From an uncultured Alphaproteobacteria bacterium (GTDB taxonomy: Bacteria > Pseudomonadota > Alphaproteobacteria > Geminicoccales > Geminicoccaceae): DNA of 64,000 nucleotides. The notes beneath the pieces were generated by a model. The model was not told the origin of the DNA. It did not search any database and worked only from the letters and a program-made list of their open reading frames with translations. Below are positions 53,684 to 62,403 of the stretch, in pieces; position 1 is the first letter of the stretch, and the number at the start of each line of letters is the position of its first letter. The DNA lies in the NCBI GenBank assembly GCA_937926445.1, contig CALBAK010000065.1, positions 1 to 64,000 on the forward strand, given 5' to 3'. The position numbers were made by a program, and so were the translations under genes.

Positions 53684-54474
53684 AGCCGTACCCTCGGATC
53701 GAGCACGGTCTGGAGGATGTCGGCGAGAAGATTGAGGAGCACTTAGGTCACGGCGTAGAGCAGCACCGCTGCCTGCACGAGCGGATAGTTGCGGGTGAAG
53801 ATCCCCTCGACGACGAGCCGGCCGAGCCCCGGCCAGCCGAACACGGTCTCGACGATCATGTTGCCGCCGAGAAGTGTGCCGGTCTCGATCGCCGCCACGG
53901 TGATCGTCGCGGTGAGTGCGTTGCGGAGCGCGTGGCGGACCAGCACCCGCCGGCGCGGCAGGCCCTTGGCGGTGGCGAAGGTGACGTAGTCCTGGCGCAG
54001 GGCCTCGAGCATCGAGGTCCGGGTCACCCGCATGAGGATGGCCGCCATCGCGAGGCCCAGGGTCGCGGCCGGCAAGAGGAGGTGGCGCAGGGCCTCGAGG
54101 AAGCTCGCCGGCCGCCCGGCCAGGAGGGTGTCGAGGAGGAGGAAGCCGGTCAGCGCCGGCACCTCGGCGCCGAAGCCTATCCGACCCGACACCGGCAGCC
54201 AGCCGAGCTGGACGGAGAACAGCAAGATGAGAAGGATACCGAGCCAGAAGCCGGGCATCGAGGCGCCGGCCAAGGCGACGACGGTGACGAGGCGGTCGAG
54301 CGAGCCGCCGCGTCGCACCGCCGCCCGCTGTTCCGGAGTGGCGAGCGCGTCACCGAGCATGAGCTCGACCGGATCGCCCGGCGTCGCCTGCATCGTCAGG
54401 GAGACGACGAAGGTGATCCCGAGCAGGACCGGAACGAGCTGGAGCAGCCGCTCGACCAGCACCGAGGGCCGCAT
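53680..54474 (-). pseudogene. peptide ABC transporter permease (OppB/DppB), internal deletion and stop
   Basis: ATG 54474 opens RPSVLVERLLQLVPVLLGITFVV and PGDPVELMLGDALATPEQRAAVRR, which is joined directly to GGSLDRLVTVVALAGASMPGFW. In intact DppB about 70 residues, including transmembrane helix 2 and part of the periplasmic domain, lie between. The frame goes on normally through the EAA loop to LLYAVT, where TAA (53743-53745) interrupts; VLLNLLADILQTVLDPRVRL follows in frame to a TGA that overlaps the oppC start. Both lesions are in a sequence otherwise free of error. Confidence 0.82.
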
Positions 54475-54519
54475 CGATGCGCGCTCCGCTCCTGTGCCGC
54501 CGGGGCCGCGCCGCCGCCC

Positions 54520-56045
54520 TCAGTCGGCGAGGGCCGTGCGATGCGATTTGACGATGCCGCGTGGCGAGGGCTGCCAGTCGACCAGCCGCCGGCTCGCCCC
54601 GTAGACGTCCTGCGGCAGCCAGAGGAACAGCAGGGGCGCCTCCTCGCGGATGATCGCCTGCGCCTTCTGGTAGTATTCCGAGCGCTTGGTCTGGTCGGGC
54701 TCGGTGTCGGTCGCGGTCAGCAGCCGATCGACCTCGGCGTTGCTGTAGCCCGAGAAATTGCCGCGATCCTTGGTCTTGAGGACGGGAACGAAGATGCCGA
54801 CCGGATCGAGCGTACCGTCGCCCCAGGAGCGGAAGAGCATCGTGCAGTCGTGCTTGCTCGGGTCTTTCCACAGATGGATGAGCGCTGTCCGCTCCCAGAG
54901 CTGGACCTTGGTCCGGATGCCGACCCGGGTGAGCATCGCCGCCACCGCCTCCGCCTGCTCTTTGAAGGGATTGTCGACGTCGAGGGTCACGTCGACGCCG
55001 TTCGGATAGCCGGCTTCGGCGAGCAGCGCCTTGGCCTTCTCGGGGTCGTAGGACCAGGGTTCGAAGTTCGGATTGTAGCCGAAAGAATCCGGGCCGATCA
55101 ACGTGGTGAGCGGCACGGCGAGCCCGTTCAGGATCTTGTCGATCACGAGCTTTCTGTCGACCGCGTGATTGGCCGCTCGGCACACCTCGACTTTGTCGAA
55201 GGGCGGCCGGGTGGTGTTGAAATCGAAGAAGAAGCTCCGCGTGCCGTTGCTCTTGAGGACCTTGGTGCGAGGATTGGCTTCGACCTGCTTGATCGCGTGG
55301 TGGGGCAGCTCGTCGACGAGGTCGACCTCGCCGGCGAGCAGGGCGGCGACGCGCGAAGCGGGCTCCGGATGATCTTGAAGATCACCCGCTCGACCCGCGC
55401 CGGGCCTATCGGTGGAATGTCGCTCGCGCCGCCGTAATAGTCGGGGAAGCGCTCGAGGATCACCGAATCGCCCTTGCGCCACTCGACCAGACGGAAGGGG
55501 CCGGTGCCCATCGGCCGGGTCGCCATCCCGTCGCTGCCGACCTTCTCGACATAGGTCTTCGACACGACCTCGTTGAAGGGCAGATAGGCGGGAAAGACCG
55601 GCCAGGGTGCAGCGAGCCGGAAGCGGACGGTGAGGGGGTGGACCACATTCGTTTCGGCGAGCGGACCCACGAGGCTCTTGCGGGGGCTCGTCTCGCCCTC
55701 CATCGCCCCGTCCTCGGTGGGCCGGTCGAAGGTGAACTTGACGTCCTCGGCGGTCAGCGTGCTGCCGTCGTGGAAGCGGATGCCCGGCCGCAGCCGTGCC
55801 TCGTAGGTCGTGGCATCGAGCTGGCGGAAGCTCTCGGCGAGTTCGGGAACCACCTTCATGTCGACGGCGCGGGTCAGGACCGCGTCGTACATGTTGTGGA
55901 TCACACTTTCGGTGACCCGCGAGCGATGGTTGGCCGGATCGAGGGTGACGATGTCGGCCGAATAGCCGACCCGGAGTTCCTTGGCGGCGAGTCGCACCGT
56001 CGGCAGGGCCACCCCGAGCACGGCCAGGACGGTTCACGAACGCAT
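54520..56045 (-). pseudogene. peptide ABC transporter substrate-binding protein, early stop and frameshift
   Basis: The natural start is ATG 56045 after GGGAGGCGAGGC, but codon 4 is TGA (56034-56036). Beyond it, TVLAVLGVALPTVRLAA completes a signal peptide. The family 5 binding-protein fold follows: LRVGYSADIVTLDPAN, YEARLRPGIRFHDGS and MGTGPFRLVEW. At about 55369 one base is missing after RVIFKII; the next frame resumes with PEPASRVAALLAGEVDLVDEL and continues intact to VDWQPSPRGIVKSHRTALAD. Two lesions disable the gene. It would bind peptides in the periplasm for the adjacent permeases. Confidence 0.85.
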
Positions 56046-56160
56046 GCCTCGCCTCCCGATCCTGCCCCGAAGATCCACGTCAGGATCTCGCCGAACGACC
56101 GAGAGGTCAGTTTTCTTTTCGAAATCGACGATGAAACGAGCTGATGATATTTTTTTTCTG

Positions 56161-57132
56161 TTACATCCGATCGCGCCCGACGCTCACGGCCGGCGCGGGC
56201 CCGAGCCAGCTCGGCTCCTCGCCCATCGCCCGGCGGGCGAGCCCGGCCACCGCCCGGACCGCCGGCGAGGGCGGCTCGCCGGCCACGGCGAGGACATAGT
56301 CGAGCCCCGGCAGCGGCGGGTGGGTCGGCAAAAGGCGCAGACTGCCCGCGGCCAGTTCCCGGCAGGCCACCGCCGCCGGCGCCATCGCCACGTCGAGCCC
56401 CGGCGCGGCGAGCCGGATCCGGGTCGGCAGGCTCGAGCAGGCGTGATGCCGGCTCGGCTCCACGCCGCCGCTGCGGAACCATTCGAGCGCCAGGCGGTGG
56501 GGGTGGCTCCCGGGGGTGTCGGTGACGAGTGGCACACGGGCGAGCTCGGGGAGCCCCAGAGGTCCCGCCGGGAGCTCCAGCCCGGGTCCGGCGAGCCAGG
56601 CCATGGGCACACTGCCGAGCGGCTCCACCCGAACCACAGGCAGCTCGAGCGGCCCGGCCAGACAGGCGATGTCGAGGTCACCGGCACGCAACAGGGCGCG
56701 CAACCTGTCGCTCGCCTCGACCACGACCTCCAGGCGGATCCCGGGATGCGAGCGCTCGAGCCGAGCCACGAGCCGGGGCAGCCACGTGACCGCCGGGATC
56801 GCGGTGAGTCCGAGCCGCACCCGACCGGTCGGGCGATCCCGGGCGCCGACTCGCTCGACCGCCTCGCGGCCGAGCGCCAGCATCCGCTCGGCATAGTCGA
56901 GAAGCTCGCGACCCTCCGGGGTCGGGTGCGGTCGGCGGCCGCCGCGCTCGACCAGGACGACGCCGAGGAGGGCTTCGAGCTCCTTGAGCCGGGCCGGGAC
57001 CGAGGGTTGGGCGACGCCCAGCCGGCGGGCCGCGGCGTGGAAGCCGCCGGCGCGGACGATTTCGCGAAACGCCAAGAGCTGCTCGGGCTTGGGCAGCCGC
57101 GGCGATCCCTCCCCATCGCGCTGCACCGCCAC
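56161..57132 (-). CDS. LysR-family transcriptional regulator
   Basis: 323 residues from GTG 57132 with GGGAGG nearby. The winged helix-turn-helix is canonical: LLAFREIVRAGGFHAAARRLGVAQPSVPARLKELEALLG, shown here as the region 18-56, followed by the linker helix and an effector domain beginning VRLGLTAIPAVTWLPRLV. It is upstream of the peptide-uptake genes and transcribed the same way, so it may have controlled them; LysR proteins usually regulate a divergent or adjacent catabolic operon with a small-molecule inducer. It is intact, in contrast to the cluster below it. An A-rich tract (AGAAAAAAAA on the coding strand) directly follows the stop. Confidence 0.9.
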   Translation of the reverse strand: MAVQRDGEGSPRLPKPEQLLAFREIVRAGGFHAAARRLGVAQPSVPARLKELEALLGVVLVERGGRRPHPTPEGRELLDYAERMLALGREAVERVGARDRPTGRVRLGLTAIPAVTWLPRLVARLERSHPGIRLEVVVEASDRLRALLRAGDLDIACLAGPLELPVVRVEPLGSVPMAWLAGPGLELPAGPLGLPELARVPLVTDTPGSHPHRLALEWFRSGGVEPSRHHACSSLPTRIRLAAPGLDVAMAPAAVACRELAAGSLRLLPTHPPLPGLDYVLAVAGEPPSPAVRAVAGLARRAMGEEPSWLGPAPAVSVGRDRM

Positions 57133-57196
57133 CTCCCAAACGCGACGTCGGGGCGATCTTGGCCCGGATCGAGGCCGGGCGGGGAGCCCTCGAACG

Positions 57197-57231
57197 AAAA
57201 GCGCCCCCGGGATCGCTCCCGGGGGCGCTCG
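57197..57231 (-). terminator. Rho-independent terminator of the cold-shock gene
   Basis: A perfect 13-bp stem (AGCGCCCCCGGGA / TCCCGGGGGCGCT, tetraloop between) at 57200-57229. Read leftward it is followed by TTTTCG. It lies 24 bases after the cold-shock stop codon and is the clearest intrinsic terminator in the window. Confidence 0.85.
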
Positions 57232-57252
57232 CTCGATCGTCGATCCGGCGGA

Positions 57253-57462
57253 TCAGCCGATCAGCTTGAGGTTCTCCGCCGAGCTCTTGCCGTTGCGGCC
57301 GCGGACCAGCTCGTACTGGACCCGCTGACCCTCGCGCAGGCCGTCGAGGCCAGCGCGCTCCACGGCACTGATGTGCACGAAGGCGTCAGGACCGCCCTTC
57401 TCGGGCTGCAGGAAGCCGTAGCCCTTCGTCGCATTGAACCACTTGACCGTACCCGTCTGCAA
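57253..57462 (-). CDS. cold-shock domain protein
   Basis: 69 residues. The CSD is complete, with RNP1 (KGYGFLQP) and RNP2 (DAFVHIS) single-strand nucleic-acid-binding motifs, after MQTGTVKWFNATK. It is an RNA chaperone/antiterminator. The start codon is TTG 57462, unusual for this normally ATG-started, highly expressed gene, and the preceding bases have only a weak GAG. A perfect hairpin terminator follows. The 440 bases upstream are without genes and could form a long cold-responsive leader. Confidence 0.93.
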   Translation of the reverse strand: MQTGTVKWFNATKGYGFLQPEKGGPDAFVHISAVERAGLDGLREGQRVQYELVRGRNGKSSAENLKLIG

Positions 57463-57906
57463 ACTCGTGACTCACTCGCTCAGGTGCGCGGCCGGCACCC
57501 TTGCCGACCACGGGATGGAAAGCTCTGGGCGAGGGAGGTCGCTTCGACGGCCGACGCGCAGGGCTCGTTCCACCACGACACTCCATATGGCCCCGATCCG
57601 AGCCCGGCACAAGGCCCGATCGCGTGATCGTCGGCCCCGGGCCGCCCGCGGGGCGCCGCCCCTGCACGCCTCCTCTCCCCGCTCCCACCGACCCCGCCGG
57701 CCGGCGGGTGGTCGGATCGCGAGCGCTCACGGGCCCGCCTAGGACCGACCCGACGGCCACCGCCGCGCGGCCACTCGGGACGAAGGCACCGGGTTCGTAC
57801 CGTCGCAGGGGCTCTCGACCGTCGCCGAAGACCGGGCCGGCGCGCCGCGACGAACTGCCGCCGTCGATCCTTTACGAGCCGAGGCCCCGAAGGGGGAACC
57901 CGTGGC
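57463..57906. other. gene-free interval upstream of the cold-shock gene
   Basis: No reading frame of either strand shows a start signal together with protein-like composition. The sequence is uniformly GC-rich apart from a short less-GC segment at about 57570-57600. Since cold-shock genes often have long 5' leaders, part of this may be transcribed leftward; I see no recognisable motif. Confidence 0.4.
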
Positions 57907-58677
57907 TCAAGCCGCACCCTGGACGGAGTAGCCGCCGTCGACCGGGATCGCCGTGCCGGTCAGGAAATCCGAGGCCGGCGAGCAGAGGAAGACGGCGATG
58001 CCGGCGAAGTCGTCGGGCACCCCCCAGCGGCCGGCCGGGGTACGGGCCACCACCTTCTCGTGCAGGCCCGGGATCTGCGCCCGCGCCTGGCGCGTCAAGG
58101 CCGTGTCGATCCAGCCCGGCAGGACGGCGTTGACCTGGATGTTGTCCTGTGCCCAGGCGCAGGCCATGGCCTTGGTCATCTGGACGATGCCACCCTTGCT
58201 CGCGGCATAGGGTGTCGTGAAGGTGGCGCCGAAGATCGACATCATCGAGCCGATGTTGACGATCTTGCCGCCACCCGCCTTCTTCATCTCGGGATAGACG
58301 GCGAGCGAACAGACGAAGGCCGAGGTGAGGTTGGTCTCGAGAACGAAGCGCCATTCGGCGAGGGTGTATTCCTCGGGGCGCTTCCTGATGTTGGTACCGG
58401 CATTGTTGATCAGGATGTCGCAGCGGCCGAGCTCCTGGACAGTGCGGGCGACCATGGCCTTGCACGACTCTTCGTTCGTCACGTCGACCGGAACCGCGAT
58501 CGCCCGCGCGCCGAGCCGGGCGAGCTCGGCCACCGCCTCGGCGTTCTTGGCGGCGTCGCGGCCGGCCACCGCCAAAGCCGCACCGGCCTCGGCCAAGCCC
58601 TTGGCCATGCCGAGCCCGATCCCGCCGTTGCCGCCCGTGACGATCGCCACCTTGCCCGACAGATCGAACAGCCGCAT
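57907..58677 (-). CDS. short-chain dehydrogenase/reductase (gluconate-5-/KduD-like)
   Basis: 256 residues from ATG 58677. Rossmann start VAIVTGGNGGIGLGMAKGLAE, NNAG (ILINNAGTNIRK), catalytic Ser in NIGSMMSIFG, YAASK (Tyr-x-x-x-Lys) and the C-terminal GTAIPVDGGYSVQ. The closest pattern is that of 2-deoxy-gluconate 3-dehydrogenase or gluconate 5-dehydrogenase, enzymes of sugar-acid catabolism; substrate is not certain. It stands alone between the cold-shock gene and a divergent membrane protein. Confidence 0.9.
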   Translation of the reverse strand: MRLFDLSGKVAIVTGGNGGIGLGMAKGLAEAGAALAVAGRDAAKNAEAVAELARLGARAIAVPVDVTNEESCKAMVARTVQELGRCDILINNAGTNIRKRPEEYTLAEWRFVLETNLTSAFVCSLAVYPEMKKAGGGKIVNIGSMMSIFGATFTTPYAASKGGIVQMTKAMACAWAQDNIQVNAVLPGWIDTALTRQARAQIPGLHEKVVARTPAGRWGVPDDFAGIAVFLCSPASDFLTGTAIPVDGGYSVQGAA

Positions 58678-58769
58678 CGCGGGTCCCTCCCCTCGCTTTC
58701 ACCTCGAGCCGCCGCGGCGGCGCTAGCAAGCGGCGGCGTGGTCGTCCATGACGCCGAGGCGAGGCAGCC

Positions 58770-59618
58770 GTGCCGCCACCGAACGGTCACCGCCGCGCGC
58801 CATTGCCGGGACCCGGACAGGCAAAGCAGACGGATCGGACCAGGACACGCAGCGAGCGCGCCGGCGCCGAGCATCGCCCGGGCTTCCGGGTGCGGGCCTT
58901 CGTCGTCTTCCTCGTCGCCGCGACCTTCCTGATCATGCTCGTGACGGGGCTCGTCCTGTTCGTGGCACCGCACGGTCGCATCGCCCGCTGGAACGACTGG
59001 AAGCTCCTGGGGCTGGGGCCCGACCCCTGGACCTGGATCCACGTGTTCGCGAGCCTCCTCTTCGTGCTGGCGATCCCGGTGCACCTGTTCTTCAATTGTA
59101 AGCCGTTCACGAAGTATCTCGCCGAGCCCTGGCACGAGCATCTGCGCCCCCGCCAGGAGCTCGTGAGCGGCGTCGCGGTCGCCTCGGCTCTCGCGGTGCT
59201 CGCCGGCCTCGTCCAGCCCCACGAGCTCGATCGCCGCGGGCGAGGCCACGCCGATGCCGAGCGCGGCGGCCCGGGCGAGCCGCCGCGGCCGGCTCACGAG
59301 CGCACGCTCTGCATACATCCGGGCGACGTCGCTGCTCGCACCGCCGCGACCCCGGCCCGGGTTCGGCCCTCGGCCATGGCGAGGGCGATGCGGACCGCCT
59401 CGAGGCTCGGGCCGAGGGAGGCCTTGGCGGTGCCGACGATGTCGAAGGCGGTGCCGTGGGCGGGTGTGGTGACCGGCACCGGCAGACCCCAGAGCACCGT
59501 GACCCCGCTCTCGAAGCCCAGGAGCTTGATCGCGATCTGGCCCTGGTCGTGGTACATGCTCACGACCGCATCGAACGCGCCGGCCTTGGCCCGTACGAAG
59601 ACGGTGTCCGCCGGATAG
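58770..59618 (+). CDS. DUF4405-type membrane protein with a doubtful C-terminal tail
   Basis: From GTG 58770 the first ~150 residues are protein-like: a basic N-terminus, a transmembrane helix (RAFVVFLVAATFLIMLVTGLVLFVAPHGR), DWKLLGLGPDPWTWIHVFASLLFVLAIPVHLFF with the histidines that may bind heme b, KPFTKYL, and a third helix (ASALAVLAGLV). After about 59220 the frame stays open but its composition is that of DNA antisense to pdxA, which ends at 59294. The true end is therefore probably near 59220-59300 and has been lost by frameshift or truncation. Such proteins are cytochrome b-like subunits of unknown role. Confidence 0.55.
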   Translation: MPPPNGHRRAPLPGPGQAKQTDRTRTRSERAGAEHRPGFRVRAFVVFLVAATFLIMLVTGLVLFVAPHGRIARWNDWKLLGLGPDPWTWIHVFASLLFVLAIPVHLFFNCKPFTKYLAEPWHEHLRPRQELVSGVAVASALAVLAGLVQPHELDRRGRGHADAERGGPGEPPRPAHERTLCIHPGDVAARTAATPARVRPSAMARAMRTASRLGPREALAVPTMSKAVPWAGVVTGTGRPQSTVTPLSKPRSLIAIWPWSWYMLTTASNAPALARTKTVSAG

Positions 59619-60361
59619 GGTCCTTCGGCCGGCAGACCGAGAGCACGCGCCCGCTCGACCGCGGGTCCGATCACCTCGATCTCTTCCGAGCCGAAGGCGC
59701 CGCCCTCCCCGGCGTGCGGGTTCAAGGCGGCGACCGCGATCCGCGGTCGCGCGATGCCGGCGGCGCAGAGCGCGTCTCGGGTCGTGGCGATCCGCTCGAC
59801 GATCCGCTCGATCGAGAGGAGGCCCGCGACGTCTTTCAACGGCACGTGCGAGGTCACCCGCGCGTTCCAGAAGGCCGCGATCACGTTGAACTCCGCAGAG
59901 GGTGTCTCGAGGCCCAGATGTTCCACGGCCTCGACCGCTTCGTCCTCGTAGCTCGGATGGACGAGCCGGATCGCTTGCTTGTTGAAGGGGGTGAAGGTGA
60001 TCGCATCGATCCGGCCGGTGCGCGCCAGATCGAGGGCCGCGCGATAGCCCCCGAGGGCCGCCCGGCCGGCGGCCGCCGAGACGCGCCCCGGCGGGCAGTC
60101 GGCCGGATCGCAATCGGCCCGATCCCAGAAGGCCGGCCGGCCGGGGGCCGCCCGGGCGAGCGCCACCTCGAGCTCGCGCTCGACCCGGACCGCCGGCCGC
60201 AACCCCGCCTGCTCCGTCGCGCGGGCGAGCACCCGCGCATCGCCGATTCCGAGGATCGCCGCCCGCTCGCGCACCTCCGGCCGGTCGAGCAGCCGCACGA
60301 AGAGCTCCGGCCCGATGCCGGCCGCATCGCCCATGACGAGGGCGAGCCGCAGGGCGCTCAT
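59294..60361 (-). CDS. PdxA2-family 4-phosphoerythronate/4-hydroxythreonine-phosphate dehydrogenase
   Basis: 355 residues from ATG 60361 overlapping the CaiB stop (ATGA). The NAD/metal motifs are those of PdxA: RLALVMGDAAGIGPEL, ITFTPFNKQAIRLVHPSYEDE, ALNPHAGEGGAFGSEE and VSMYHDQGQIAIKLLGFESGV with VTTPAHGTAFDIVG. PdxA makes pyridoxal precursors; the PdxA2 subgroup acts in sugar-acid catabolism. The operon here (CoA-transferase, hydratase, TRAP carrier) points to the catabolic subgroup. The last ~25 residues are less conserved. Confidence 0.85.
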   Translation of the reverse strand: MSALRLALVMGDAAGIGPELFVRLLDRPEVRERAAILGIGDARVLARATEQAGLRPAVRVERELEVALARAAPGRPAFWDRADCDPADCPPGRVSAAAGRAALGGYRAALDLARTGRIDAITFTPFNKQAIRLVHPSYEDEAVEAVEHLGLETPSAEFNVIAAFWNARVTSHVPLKDVAGLLSIERIVERIATTRDALCAAGIARPRIAVAALNPHAGEGGAFGSEEIEVIGPAVERARALGLPAEGPYPADTVFVRAKAGAFDAVVSMYHDQGQIAIKLLGFESGVTVLWGLPVPVTTPAHGTAFDIVGTAKASLGPSLEAVRIALAMAEGRTRAGVAAVRAATSPGCMQSVRS

Positions 60362-61599
60362 CCTGCCGCCTGCGCTGCCGGTCGGTCAGGAGCTCCGACC
60401 GCGCCTTCGGCCAGGAGAGCCGCGATCTCGGGCTCCGAGAAACCGCACTCTGCGAGGATCGCGACCGTGTCCTCGCCGAGCCGCGGCGGGCCCTTGCGCG
60501 GGCCGGTCTCCGCCCCCTCGACCTTGATCGGGCAACCGAGGGCGCGTACCCGACCGACGCTCGAATGCTCGACCTCGACCACCATCTTCCGCGCCCGGGT
60601 CTGCGGATCGGCGAGCATCTCGAGCACGTCGTTGACCGGACCCGCCGGCACACCCGCCGCATCGAGCCGGGCGAGCCATTCGCCGGCCGGCCGGCGGCGG
60701 AAGAGATCGGACAGGATCGCGCGCAGAGCCTCGAGATTGCGCATCCGATCGGCGTTGGTGGAAAAGCGCGGATCGTCGGCGAGCGTGGGCGCGTCGAGGA
60801 TCGCGCACAGCCGGCGCCAGTTGGCCTGGTTGGCCCCGCCCACCACGATCCAGCGCCCGTCCGCGGTCGGGAAGGCCTCGTAGGGTGCGGAGAGCGGGTG
60901 CGCCGAGCCGAGCGGCCCCGGTGCCGTGCCGGTCGCGAGCGCGATCGCGGATTGCCAGTAAGTGAAGACGATGCCGGCCTCGAACAGCGAGGTCTCGACC
61001 AGCCGGCCGCGGCCGGTCCGCGCCCGCTCGACCAGCGCCGCCAGAACGCCGACCGCCGCCAACATCCCGGCGCCGATGTCGGTCAAGGGCGGGCCGCACT
61101 TGACGGGCGGCTCGCCGCGCCGCGTGCCGGTGATGCTCATGATCCCGGACATCGCCTGGGCGACGAGGTCGAAGCCGCCCTTGTCGGCATAGGGTCCGGT
61201 CCGGCCGAAGCCCGTGATCGCGCAATAGACGAGGGCCGGCCAGCGCTCCCGCACCTGCGCCCAGCCTAAGCCGAGCCGCTCGAGCGTGCCGACCCGATAG
61301 TTCTCGACCAGCACATCCGCGCGATCGAGCAACCGGCCGAGTACCAGCCGGCCGCCCTCCTTTTTGAGGTCGAGGGCCAGGCCGCGCTTGCCCCGGTTCA
61401 TCGTGCAGAAGGCGGCCGATTCCTCCGCCCCGGTCGGCCCGCGCCAGGTGGGCGGGACGGCGCGGCGACTGTCGTCGCCGTCCGGCAGCCGCTCGACCTT
61501 GATCACCTCCGCACCGAGATCGGCCAAAAGCTGGGTACAGGTGGGCCCGGCCATCACGTGGGTGAGATCGACCACCCGGATGCCTTCGAGCAGGCTCAC
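60358..61599 (-). CDS. CaiB/BaiF-family CoA-transferase
   Basis: 413 residues from ATG 61599. Family III CoA-transferase hallmarks: GIRVVDLTHVMAGPTCTQLLADLGAEVIKVE at the start (region 6-36), NRGKRGLALDLKKEGG, LVENYRVGTLERLGLG with the catalytic Asp region, and PPLTDIGAGMLAAVGVLAAL. It moves CoA between organic acids. It lies 12 bases after the enoyl-CoA hydratase gene and overlaps pdxA2 by 4 bases. The acid substrate is unknown. Confidence 0.92.
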   Translation of the reverse strand: MSLLEGIRVVDLTHVMAGPTCTQLLADLGAEVIKVERLPDGDDSRRAVPPTWRGPTGAEESAAFCTMNRGKRGLALDLKKEGGRLVLGRLLDRADVLVENYRVGTLERLGLGWAQVRERWPALVYCAITGFGRTGPYADKGGFDLVAQAMSGIMSITGTRRGEPPVKCGPPLTDIGAGMLAAVGVLAALVERARTGRGRLVETSLFEAGIVFTYWQSAIALATGTAPGPLGSAHPLSAPYEAFPTADGRWIVVGGANQANWRRLCAILDAPTLADDPRFSTNADRMRNLEALRAILSDLFRRRPAGEWLARLDAAGVPAGPVNDVLEMLADPQTRARKMVVEVEHSSVGRVRALGCPIKVEGAETGPRKGPPRLGEDTVAILAECGFSEPEIAALLAEGAVGAPDRPAAQAAG

Positions 61600-61611
61600 C
61601 GCGCATCTCCC

Positions 61612-62394
61612 TCAGCGGCCGCGGAAGACCGGCTCGCGCTTCTCGAGGAAGGCGCGGGTGCCCTCGGCGAAATCCTCGGTGCCGAAGCAGAGGTAGGACT
61701 CCTCCTCTTCCTCGGGCGCGAGCGGCCGCGGATCCATCAGGCGATTGGCGAACTTCTTGTGCCAGCGGGCGACGAGCGGGGCGCCCTCGGCGATCCGCCG
61801 AGCCGTCGCGAGCGCCTCCTCCATCACCCGGCCGTCGGCCACGACGCGGTTGACGAGGCCGATGCGCAGCGCCTCCTCCGATCCCAAGAGATCGCCCTCG
61901 AGCAGGATGCGGAGCGTGTTCGACTTGCCGACCAGCCGGATCAGGGGTGCGAGTTCGCCATAGGCCACGACGAGCCCGAGCCGCTTGATCGGGATGCCGA
62001 AGCGGGAGCTCGTGCCGCAGATCCGCAGATCGGCGTTGCTGGCGAGCTCGAGACCGCCGCCCACGCACAACCCCTCGATCGCCGCGACAACGGGATGGCG
62101 GATCGAGCGGAGCGCATCGAGGGTCGCATGGGTGCGCTCGGCGTAGGCCTTGGCCTTCTCGACGGTCGAGCGGATCGCCGCGAACTCGGTGATGTCGGCG
62201 CCGACCGAGAAGGCCCGCTCGCCCGCACCGCTCAGGATCACGCAGCGCAGCGTCTCGTCGCGGTCGAGTTCGGTCAGGACGGCCCCCAACCGGTCCCACA
62301 TGGCTTGCGAGATCGCGTTGAGGCGCGCCGGCTGGTCGAGCACGACCCGGGCGATGCCGGGCTCCACGGTCTCGAGGTGCACGGTCCCGGCCAT
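61612..62394 (-). CDS. enoyl-CoA hydratase/isomerase family protein
   Basis: 260 residues from ATG 62394. Crotonase fold with LNAISQAMWDRL, the oxyanion motif SGAGERAFSVGADITEF, and HPVVAAIEGLCVGGGLELASNADLRI (region ~97-122), followed by FGIPIKRLGLV. The Glu usually needed for hydration is in the expected GGGLELA helix. It would hydrate an unsaturated acyl-CoA or catalyse a related reaction for the CoA ester made by the neighbouring CoA-transferase. It lies 9 bases after the TRAP permease gene. Confidence 0.9.
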   Translation of the reverse strand: MAGTVHLETVEPGIARVVLDQPARLNAISQAMWDRLGAVLTELDRDETLRCVILSGAGERAFSVGADITEFAAIRSTVEKAKAYAERTHATLDALRSIRHPVVAAIEGLCVGGGLELASNADLRICGTSSRFGIPIKRLGLVVAYGELAPLIRLVGKSNTLRILLEGDLLGSEEALRIGLVNRVVADGRVMEEALATARRIAEGAPLVARWHKKFANRLMDPRPLAPEEEEESYLCFGTEDFAEGTRAFLEKREPVFRGR

Positions 62395-62403
62395 CCGCGG
62401 CTC

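Noticed and set aside
47235-56045. Stop-codon reassignment explaining the in-frame stops
   Set aside because: All three stop codons are involved, frameshifts and deletions accompany them, and the same codons terminate intact genes throughout the window.
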